Shown: positions 1-5,644 of the stretch, piece after piece
Layout of the letters: each line of letters opens with the position of its first letter
Position numbering within the stretch: position 1 is the stretch's first letter
Origin: Flavobacteriaceae bacterium
GTDB taxonomy: Bacteria > Bacteroidota > Bacteroidia > Flavobacteriales > Flavobacteriaceae
Assembly (NCBI GenBank): GCA_013003145.1
Contig: JABDLH010000167.1
Span: 1 to 7,166 of the forward strand
Direction of reading: 5' to 3'
Length of the DNA stretch: 7,166 nt
Translations under genes and position numbers: made by a program
The notes under the pieces: generated by a model
Seen by the model: the letters and a program-made list of their open reading frames with translations, nothing else
What the model was told of the DNA's origin: nothing
The model's database searches: none

Positions 1-1284
1 CTGCCCTATACATGGCCCGCATGCATTTGTGAATATGGTGGCCCCAAGATCTTCAAAGGTCTGTAACAATCCATCACGCTGAGCGGTAAAACGGATCTGC
101 TCTGAACCGGGGTTGATCCCGAAATCAGATTTCGGTTTTATTTTTTTGTCGACAGCCTGCTTAGCAATAGAAGCAGCCCTGGTAAGGTCTTCGTAAGATG
201 AGTTGGTACAAGAACCTATCAAGCCCCAGTCTACATCAATCGGCCAACCGTTTTCTTTTGCCTTAGGTCCCAATTCTCCAACAGGTGTAGCTAAATCCGG
301 GGTAAATGGTCCGTTCAGGTGTGGCCTTAATTCACTTAAGTTGATCTCGATGACCTGGTCAAAATATTTTTCCGGCTCAGCATAGGCCTCTGCATCTGCA
401 GTAAGGTATTCCCTTACATCGTTTGCCGCGTCCGCAACATCACTACGGTCAGTAGCACGAAGGTAACGCTCCATAGAGTCGTCATAACCAAAAGTAGAGG
501 TAGTTGCCCCTATCTCTGCACCCATGTTACAGATAGTACCTTTACCGGTACATGAAAGGTTCTTAGCGCCCTCTCCAAAATATTCTACGATACAACCGGT
601 TCCTCCTTTTACAGTCAGGATTCCGGCAACCTTAAGAATAACATCTTTAGCCGAGGTCCATCCGGAAATCTTCCCGGTGAGTTTTACCCCGATAAGTTTA
701 GGAAACTTAAGTTCCCATGGCATTCCGGCCATTACATCCACGGCATCAGCTCCTCCTACCCCGATAGCGACCATTCCCAGTCCCCCGGCGTTTACAGTAT
801 GAGAATCTGTTCCGATCATCATTCCACCCGGGAAAGCGTAATTTTCTAAAACAACCTGGTGAATAATTCCAGCTCCGGGTTTCCAGAATCCCAATCCATA
901 TTTATTAGATACAGATTCCAGGAAATCAAAAACCTCTTTACTGCTGGTATTAGCACGACTCAGATCCTGCGCGGCTCCGCTCTTAGCCTGGATAAGGTGA
1001 TCGCAATGGGTTGTTGTTGGAACGGCGACCTTGGCTTTACCGGCCTGCATAAATTGTAACAGCGCCATTTGGGCGGTGGCATCTTGTAAAGCGATACGGT
1101 CCGGGGCAAAATCCACGTAGTCTTTCCCTCTTCGGAATTGCTTTGTTGGATTCCCATCCCATAAGTGGGAATATAAAATTTTCTCGGACAAGGTAAGTGG
1201 CCTTCCAACAATCTCGCGTGCTTTATCAACACGTTCAGCGATGGTGGAGTACACTCCTTTAATCATATCAATATCAAATGCCAT
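1..1284 (-). CDS. acn: Aconitate hydratase, mitochondrial type (C-terminal part outside window)
   Basis: Interconverts citrate and isocitrate through cis-aconitate in the cytoplasmic TCA cycle, using a [4Fe-4S] cluster. The 428 residues visible run from [10 protein letters not shown] to CGPCIGQ and lack the C-terminal third or so, including the swivel domain, because the window ends; nothing suggests a broken gene. The three cluster ligands are present: Cys359 in GSCTNSS, and Cys422 and Cys425 in ACGPCIGQ. Active-site segments typical of the family are also seen: CDHLIQA (Asp95-His96), GTDSHT (Asp160, His162) and GAEIGAT (Glu257). The numbering tracks animal mitochondrial aconitase closely, so this is the mAcn type and not AcnB. 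The ATG at 1284 gives the expected N-terminus. There is no Shine-Dalgarno sequence. It lies 241 nt downstream of the MoxR gene on the same strand, behind its own promoter candidate, so independent transcription is likely. Confidence 0.97.
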   Translation of the reverse strand, partial: MAFDIDMIKGVYSTIAERVDKAREIVGRPLTLSEKILYSHLWDGNPTKQFRRGKDYVDFAPDRIALQDATAQMALLQFMQAGKAKVAVPTTTHCDHLIQAKSGAAQDLSRANTSSKEVFDFLESVSNKYGLGFWKPGAGIIHQVVLENYAFPGGMMIGTDSHTVNAGGLGMVAIGVGGADAVDVMAGMPWELKFPKLIGVKLTGKISGWTSAKDVILKVAGILTVKGGTGCIVEYFGEGAKNLSCTGKGTICNMGAEIGATTSTFGYDDSMERYLRATDRSDVADAANDVREYLTADAEAYAEPEKYFDQVIEINLSELRPHLNGPFTPDLATPVGELGPKAKENGWPIDVDWGLIGSCTNSSYEDLTRAASIAKQAVDKKIKPKSDFGINPGSEQIRFTAQRDGLLQTFEDLGATIFTNACGPCIGQ

Positions 1285-1316
1285 TCTGTTTAATTATTTA
1301 GTGTTAACCAATCCGT

Positions 1317-1345
1317 CAAAGATAAGAAAATTCGCAGGGCTTCAG
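1317..1345 (-). promoter_or_regulatory. Candidate Bacteroidota-type promoter for aconitase
   Basis: On the minus strand TATCTTTG (1324-1317) matches the Bacteroidota -7 consensus TAnnTTTG exactly. Eighteen nt upstream is CTG (1345-1343), a one-mismatch form of the -33 TTG. Transcription would begin near 1312-1309, leaving a leader of roughly 25-28 nt before the ATG at 1284. The -7 match is seen directly; its use as a promoter is inferred. Confidence 0.5.
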
Positions 1346-1379
1346 AAAATTTTTGAATCCTCCGGCCCGTCGAATTTCC

Positions 1380-1398
1380 GGCCTCACAATATAAGGCC
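1380..1398. repeat. Small GC-capped inverted repeat upstream of aconitase
   Basis: GGCCT (1380-1384) and AGGCC (1394-1398) are perfect 5-bp arms around a 9-nt loop. On the minus strand no T-run follows, so it does not look like an intrinsic terminator for the MoxR gene. It lies upstream of the predicted aconitase promoter, so it may be a protein-binding dyad, or chance. Confidence 0.35.
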
Positions 1399-1401
1399 AT
1401 C

Positions 1402-1413
1402 ATTTTATAAAAT
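1402..1413. repeat. 12-bp perfect palindrome ATTTTATAAAAT
   Basis: A perfect AT-only palindrome about 120 nt upstream of the aconitase start and 4 nt from the GGCCT/AGGCC dyad. A second dyad, TTTCAT (1423-1428) with ATGAAA (1438-1443) and a 9-nt loop, is close by. In AT-rich intergenic DNA such palindromes can arise by chance; an operator role is only a possibility. Confidence 0.3.
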
Positions 1414-1525
1414 TTAAGAAATTTTCATCGAAAAACAATGAAATGAGCAATTGGATAAGCATAGCCCATCGAAATTTATTTTCCTGGCCCGCTTTTTACA
1501 CTTGGAAAGGGAGAACTGATCGATT

Positions 1526-2479
1526 TCAGAGTAGTTTCCCGATAATATCCTCTTCGGATATCCCTTCTGCTTCTGCTTTGTAGTTCTTGAGTACACGGTG
1601 CCTGAGGATACCCATGGAAACGGCCTTGATATCTTCGATGTCAGGGGAGAATTTCCCCCTGATAGCGGCATGTGCTTTAGCACCTAATACCAGGTTCTGG
1701 GATGCCCTTGGTCCTGCCCCCCAGTCCACGTACTGGTTGACAAATTCGGAGGTTGTTTCCAAGCCCGGCCTGGTAGAATTCACCAATTTAACGGCGTATG
1801 ATACCACGTTCTCCGGTACCGGGACTCTTCGCACCAGCTGTTGAACGGCAATCAGTGATTCAGCGTCAAATAACGGCCTGATCTCCGGCTTAGCATCACC
1901 GGTAGTCCGCTGCACAACAGCGATCTCTTCCTGCACACTAGGATACTTTAATTCTATTGCGAACATAAAGCGATCTAACTGGGCTTCCGGGAGCGGGTAA
2001 GTTCCTTCTTGTTCTATGGGGTTCTGTGTTGCCAGGACAAAATAGGGCAATGGCAGTTGGTGTCGAACGCCGGTGATGGTCACTGCTCTTTCCTGCATAG
2101 CTTCAAGCAGGGCAGCCTGGGTTTTTGGCGGAGTCCTGTTGATCTCATCAGCCAGTACAATATTGGCAAATACCGGGCCTTCTATAAACTTGAAAGCTCT
2201 TTCCTTATCCAGCACCTCGCTCCCCAGGATATCACTGGGCATAAGGTCCGGGGTAAATTGTATACGTTTAAAATCCAGTCCAAGAGCACTCGCAACAGTG
2301 TGCACCATCAGTGTTTTAGCCAGGCCGGGCACCCCGATCAGCAGCGAATGTCCCCCGGTATAGATAGACAATAAGATCTGCTCTATCACATCTTCCTGCC
2401 CTATAATCACCTTAGCGATCTCATCGCGCAGTGCTTTATGTTTTTCTACAAGTTTCTGGATACTTTCAACGTCAGACAT
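1526..2479 (-). CDS. moxR: MoxR family AAA+ ATPase
   Basis: A cytoplasmic AAA+ ATPase of the MoxR family; members act as chaperone-like motors in assembling or activating protein complexes, often envelope-related ones. At 317 residues it has the usual family length and every expected motif: Walker A GVPGLAKT (residues 49-56), Walker B VLADE (108-112), sensor 1 ATQNP with Asn153, an arginine-finger candidate in LDRF (Arg170) and sensor 2 GPRAS (Arg258). It is therefore predicted to be an active ATPase. The ATG at 2479 is only 3 nt after the stop of the SurA-like gene, so the two are very likely co-transcribed. The usual MoxR partners (DUF58 and VWA-domain BatA/BatB-type proteins) do not follow; the next gene is aconitase. 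The substrate cannot be told from sequence. Confidence 0.96.
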   Translation of the reverse strand: MSDVESIQKLVEKHKALRDEIAKVIIGQEDVIEQILLSIYTGGHSLLIGVPGLAKTLMVHTVASALGLDFKRIQFTPDLMPSDILGSEVLDKERAFKFIEGPVFANIVLADEINRTPPKTQAALLEAMQERAVTITGVRHQLPLPYFVLATQNPIEQEGTYPLPEAQLDRFMFAIELKYPSVQEEIAVVQRTTGDAKPEIRPLFDAESLIAVQQLVRRVPVPENVVSYAVKLVNSTRPGLETTSEFVNQYVDWGAGPRASQNLVLGAKAHAAIRGKFSPDIEDIKAVSMGILRHRVLKNYKAEAEGISEEDIIGKLL

Positions 2480-2482
2480 GCC

Positions 2483-3934
2483 TTAATCTTTTACCCAATT
2501 GTTCTGGAATTCACAATCGCGGTTCTCGGCATTCACACTGATGTACGTATCCTCGATGTGGGTATCCATCCATTTACGGATAGCTTTAAACTGCTTTTCA
2601 CGCAGGGCTAATTCCTGGATCTTCAGGTAATCCTTGGCAAAATCTGCCTCGTGCTCGTCATAGCGATTGGTCACTTGCAGGATCTTATATTTTGGAGGAC
2701 CTCCCCTGGGATCTGTTTCCAGGATAGGATTAGAAATTTCGTTATCCTTTAAATCCCTTACCTGGTTGTAGAGGGTAGGGTCCATTTTGGTCAGTTCAAA
2801 ACGCGAGTCAAAATTGGTAGGATTTCTCAACAGCCCACCATCAAACTTGGTTTCTTTTTCATCCGAAAAATTGAGTGCCGCTTCGGCAAAGGTGTATTTG
2901 CCTTCCATGATATGTTGACGGATGGTATCCAGTTCCTTTTTAGCCGCTTCAATGGACTCCTGTGGAATCTCTGGCTGAACCAATATATGCCTCAGATCCA
3001 GTTCCTGACCCCGAATCTTCTCAATATAAATGATGTGAAATCCAAATACGGTTTCAAATGGATCAGAGATCTCTCCTTCCTGTAAGCTGAAGGCGACGTC
3101 CTTAAATTCTTTCACAAAAGGAGTCTGCCGGGTCATACTATAAAATCCGCCTTTGGATTTAGATCCGGGATCCTGGGAGTAAAGGATCGCCTTAACACTG
3201 AAACTTGCATCGTTATCTTCCACGTCGGCCTTGATCTCGTTCAGCTTATCGATAACCTTCTGTTTTTCTTCCTCAGGGATCTCCGGCTCCTTAACGATCT
3301 GGGCAATTTCTAACTCGGCACCAAAAACAGGCTTTTCGTCCTCAGGAATCCGGTTAAAGAATTGCCTTACTTCTTCCGGGGTCACCTGTATCTCACCAAT
3401 GATCTTCTGTTGCATCTTTTCAGACAACATCCTAAGCTTATTGATGTTGAAGAGCTCTTCTCTGAAACTCTCCACATCATCTTTATTATAGAATTCCAGG
3501 ACTTTCTCCATAGATCCAACCTGGCTTACTAACTGCTGGATCTGCCTGTCCCCGGTAGCGTTTACCTCATCGTCAGATACCAGTATACTATCCTGCACAG
3601 CCTGGTGGGCATAAAGCCTATCTTCCATCAATTTCCCCAACAGGCTACAATGGGTTATATCTTTTGTCGAGGCTCCCTGGTTCTCCAGGTCGATCAATGT
3701 TTTGGCAACATCAGAATCCAGGATCACATAATCCCCAACCACGGCAGCTATTCCATCCAGCTTCACCCTCTCTTTGGTCTTCAGGCTGTCTTTAAAAACA
3801 GTCCTGTCTGTTTCAAGAACAGGCGCTGGTGGTTCAATCTGGGTATCCCCGACCTGGTCTCTTTGCTGGGCCGAAAGGATACCTCCCAGCATAAATAACA
3901 GGGAGATTAACAGGGTATTAGTTCTTACGTTCAT
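2483..3934 (-). CDS. surA: SurA-like periplasmic chaperone with two parvulin (PpiC) domains
   Basis: A secreted protein of 483 residues, predicted to escort outer-membrane proteins through the periplasm as SurA does. It begins with a signal peptide: basic start, hydrophobic core at about residues 8-20 and a signal peptidase I site likely after LSA at about residue 23. A SurA N-terminal segment follows, with LDGIAAVVGD and VILDSDV at about 59-75. Two parvulin domains lie at about 207-307 and 313-421. Domain 1 has GFHIIYIE but Gln212 where the first strand normally has His. Domain 2 has RHILV (His316) but KYKILQV (416-422) in place of a GFHI-like end. Both domains open with a related PEIP stretch, consistent with internal duplication. 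The ATG at 3934 overlaps the upstream gene by 17 nt and gives a standard signal peptide; an ATG at 3967 and a TTG at 3970 are in frame but add a long basic extension. E. coli SurA also keeps one inactive parvulin domain. Confidence 0.9.
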   Translation of the reverse strand: MNVRTNTLLISLLFMLGGILSAQQRDQVGDTQIEPPAPVLETDRTVFKDSLKTKERVKLDGIAAVVGDYVILDSDVAKTLIDLENQGASTKDITHCSLLGKLMEDRLYAHQAVQDSILVSDDEVNATGDRQIQQLVSQVGSMEKVLEFYNKDDVESFREELFNINKLRMLSEKMQQKIIGEIQVTPEEVRQFFNRIPEDEKPVFGAELEIAQIVKEPEIPEEEKQKVIDKLNEIKADVEDNDASFSVKAILYSQDPGSKSKGGFYSMTRQTPFVKEFKDVAFSLQEGEISDPFETVFGFHIIYIEKIRGQELDLRHILVQPEIPQESIEAAKKELDTIRQHIMEGKYTFAEAALNFSDEKETKFDGGLLRNPTNFDSRFELTKMDPTLYNQVRDLKDNEISNPILETDPRGGPPKYKILQVTNRYDEHEADFAKDYLKIQELALREKQFKAIRKWMDTHIEDTYISVNAENRDCEFQNNWVKD

Positions 3935-4811
3935 AGACTTCAAATTCTTTTTCTTTTGTCGCTTCATCAATTATCTCTGTTTCAAGGCGCCGCAGGTAAT
4001 CTAATTTTCTCCGGTTCAAGAGTACGTGCCTGATCGTTGGTTTTATGTAAGAGAGCGGGGCGATCTCGTTTAAGGGAAGGATATCAAGAACCTTGCCCAA
4101 ATATACCCCTGTAGAATCCTCCAGCTGAAAAAATTGTGATTTATTTAAGTACTTTGCCTCATTTTCAGCATTAATAGGCGGAATTTCCTGGATCACCCTG
4201 GAAACAGGAACCCAAAGGGAATCATTAAAATTGAGTTTTTTGAATTGCACCCCTACAGAGTCAAGGTATTGCTTATCCTGCTCGTTAAAACGTTGAATCT
4301 TACTTATAACTTCATCCAGGTTCAGGAACTGCTTAGGTAATTCTGCATATCGCAGTTTGACGAGTTTTTCCTTTAAGCGGAAATTGTCCTTTTCATTTTC
4401 ATAAAAGCTTTCCAATTGCTCCTGGGAGATCGTAGTGTCTCCCTTCTGCTCTACTAAGGCCTCCTTATAAGCCCTGGTATACAGGTCCATACGGTAATTA
4501 GCAACGAGGAGGTCAAATTTTTCCAGTTCCTCTTCTGTCAGGTTGATTCTCGCCTTGGACAGCAGCAATTGCTTGGTTGCCCAGTCATTGATATAGTTAG
4601 AAACGTAGGATGCGCTGTCCTGTGGACTCATATCGTCGCTAAGGAGCATTTGTAAGTCGTCCAAGTAGAGGTAATTCTCCCCTACCCTGGCAATAGGTTC
4701 TTTCTTAGGATCTTCCCTCCAAAGACCTTGACAAGAAACTAAACCCAGTAATAATAAAACGAGACCCGCAAGCAAATGCGATCGGTCTACTAATTTCTTT
4801 ATGACAAGCAT
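3918..4811 (-). CDS. SurA/PpiC-related lipoprotein with degenerate parvulin region
   Basis: A 297-residue predicted lipoprotein, likely a periplasm-facing folding factor. Its signal peptide has basic residues (KK at 5-6), a leucine-rich core (13-24) and the lipobox LVSC with Cys27. A SurA-like N-terminal segment starts at ARVGENYLYLDDL (41-53), followed by helical sequence to about 145. From about 148 (KEKLVKLRYAEL) to VYLGKVLDI it resembles the outline of a parvulin domain, but I see neither an HILV strand nor a GFHI motif, so isomerase activity is doubtful. The ATG at 4811 was chosen because it begins the signal peptide and lies just after a good promoter. The in-frame ATG at 4868 would add 19 residues with no signal character and lies upstream of that promoter. 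It is the first gene of the unit continuing into the SurA-like and MoxR genes. Confidence 0.8.
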   Translation of the reverse strand: MLVIKKLVDRSHLLAGLVLLLLGLVSCQGLWREDPKKEPIARVGENYLYLDDLQMLLSDDMSPQDSASYVSNYINDWATKQLLLSKARINLTEEELEKFDLLVANYRMDLYTRAYKEALVEQKGDTTISQEQLESFYENEKDNFRLKEKLVKLRYAELPKQFLNLDEVISKIQRFNEQDKQYLDSVGVQFKKLNFNDSLWVPVSRVIQEIPPINAENEAKYLNKSQFFQLEDSTGVYLGKVLDILPLNEIAPLSYIKPTIRHVLLNRRKLDYLRRLETEIIDEATKEKEFEVYERKN

Positions 4812-4815
4812 TGGG

Positions 4816-4845
4816 CAAAAATAAGAATTAGCAGAAGGTGGGCAA
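4816..4845 (-). promoter_or_regulatory. Bacteroidota-type promoter of the lipoprotein-surA-moxR unit
   Basis: On the minus strand TTG (4845-4843), a 19-nt spacer and TATTTTTG (4823-4816) fit the Bacteroidota consensus TTG-N19-TAnnTTTG fully. Only 4 nt separate the -7 box from the ATG at 4811, so the start of transcription should fall at or within a few nt of the start codon, implying a leaderless or nearly leaderless mRNA. The match is seen directly; activity is inferred. Confidence 0.65.
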
Positions 4846-4898
4846 GCAATCCAAATACTGATTAACACTTTTTTAAACGCGTATAGCTCCTAATTTCT

Positions 4899-4906
4899 TA
4901 TTTTAG
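4899..4906 (+). promoter_or_regulatory. Candidate -7 box for the plus-strand operon
   Basis: TATTTTAG differs from TAnnTTTG at one position and lies 19 nt before the ATG at 4926. No TTG is found at the -33 spacing, so by itself it is weak. Support comes from its near identity, with flanking bases, to the stronger minus-strand promoter. Confidence 0.4.
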
Positions 4907-4925
4907 ATCAGATTCAAACATCCGC

Positions 4926-5384
4926 ATGAAATACACCACCGAAATTGTCATAGATCTTCCCAGGGAAAAAGTGATTGGTATCATGGACAATACCGATAAC
5001 CTGAAGCACTGGCAAAAAGGCCTGATCTCTGCTAATGCCATTTCCGGGGAACCCGGGAAGGAAGGCAGCAAAATGGAACTACACTATAAAATGGGGAAAA
5101 GAGAGCTGGTACTGATAGAGACTATTCTGACCAGGGATTTTCCCGAGGCTTTTCACGCAACTTACGATACCAAAGGCGTGCATAATTTTCAAAAAAACTA
5201 CTTTAAAGAGGAAGGTGATAACCAGACACGGTGGATCTCAGAGACCAAATTCGAATTTTCAGGTTTTTTCATGAAGCTGATGGCATTCCTGATGCCGGGT
5301 GCCTTTAAAAAACAATCCCTGCAATATATGCGGGACTTTAAAGCATTTGCCGAGGAGGGAAAATCTGTGAAGGACAGCAAATAA
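4926..5384 (+). CDS. SRPBCC-fold (START/polyketide cyclase-like) protein
   Basis: A 152-residue cytoplasmic protein with the outline of the SRPBCC helix-grip fold: a first strand (YTTEIVIDLP, 3-12), the following short helices (REKVIGIMDN and NLKHWQKGL), a run of strands through about residue 115, and a long C-terminal helix after the hydrophobic stretch FFMKLMAFLMPG (114-125). Proteins of this fold bind hydrophobic ligands in a cavity, but ligands vary widely and none can be assigned. The length is normal for a single-domain member and there is no signal peptide. No Shine-Dalgarno sequence precedes the ATG, as is usual in Bacteroidota. It is the first gene of a four-gene unit, 16 nt ahead of the next start, and divergent from the folding-factor operon. 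Confidence 0.85.
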   Translation: MKYTTEIVIDLPREKVIGIMDNTDNLKHWQKGLISANAISGEPGKEGSKMELHYKMGKRELVLIETILTRDFPEAFHATYDTKGVHNFQKNYFKEEGDNQTRWISETKFEFSGFFMKLMAFLMPGAFKKQSLQYMRDFKAFAEEGKSVKDSK

Positions 5385-5400
5385 ATCCAAACCACACCTT

Positions 5401-5640
5401 ATGGAACAACAAATTAAACTGATCTGGGATTTCCGGGGACCGGATGCTTTGCCGGTGGCCCGGCATCATCACAAGCATTTACAGGAATACATGGTAAACC
5501 AAGGGCTCTCCCCCCAGGTCGCTGGCCACAAGGAACTGGGACCTGCACATAGCATAGCTTTTATGGTAGTGCCATCCGGTAAAATGCCAGAGGTACGCGA
5601 TGCCCTAAAGCCCCACAGGGGTGAACTATACGAACCGTAG
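5401..5640 (+). CDS. Small histidine-rich protein of unknown function
   Basis: A 79-residue soluble protein without a signal peptide. Seven residues are histidine: a cluster RHHHKH (21-26), then His43, His50 and His72 in the ending LKPHRGELYE. The likely secondary structure is strand (IKLIWDFRG, 5-13), helix (DALPVARHHHKHLQEYMVNQ), strands (QVAGHKELG and AHSIAFMVVP) and helix (MPEVRDALKPHRG), i.e. a small alpha/beta fold. From memory, similar small proteins with the WDFRG start and the LKPHRGE end occur in other Bacteroidota, but I cannot name a family. Metal binding by the histidines is possible but unproven. It sits between an SRPBCC gene (16 nt upstream) and a lipoprotein serine hydrolase (4 nt downstream), so it is almost certainly co-transcribed with both. 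Its tight fit in the operon supports it as a real gene. Confidence 0.8.
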   Translation: MEQQIKLIWDFRGPDALPVARHHHKHLQEYMVNQGLSPQVAGHKELGPAHSIAFMVVPSGKMPEVRDALKPHRGELYEP

Positions 5641-5644
5641 ATCA

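Larger units (their letters stand above)
4816..4906. repeat. Inverted copies of a promoter-like element at divergent starts
   Basis: The minus strand reads CTAATTCTTATTTTTG over 4831-4816, and the plus strand reads CTAATTTCTTATTTTAG over 4890-4906. The arms differ by one inserted T and one substitution and face away from each other across 58 bp. Each contains the -7 candidate of the gene it faces. Confidence 0.55.

Noticed and set aside
203..1059. Plus-strand open frames within aconitase
   Set aside because: The minus-strand frame encodes an unmistakable aconitase with all three cluster cysteines; the opposite frames give proline- and serine-rich sequence without family features.
1380..1443. 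Intrinsic terminator after the MoxR gene
   Set aside because: The stems are only 5-6 bp with 9-nt loops and none is followed by a T-run on the minus strand.
1526..2374. Plus-strand open frames antisense to the MoxR gene (for example 2009-2374 and 1587-1844)
   Set aside because: They lie wholly within a gene with intact AAA+ motifs, have no recognisable domain or promoter, and are explained as shadows of its codons.
3935..3970. Longer N-terminus of the SurA-like chaperone (TTG at 3970 or ATG at 3967)
   Set aside because: It would place a lysine-rich stretch ahead of a complete signal peptide and lengthen the overlap with the upstream gene. It is not excluded, as extended basic n-regions do occur.
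4812..4868. Longer N-terminus of the SurA-like lipoprotein from the ATG at 4868
   Set aside because: The added residues have no signal-peptide character and come before the hydrophobic signal, and the promoter match lies inside the extension.
5621..5644. GTG start of the serine hydrolase at 5621
   Set aside because: It overlaps the preceding gene and adds eight polar residues before a signal peptide that is complete from the ATG at 5645.
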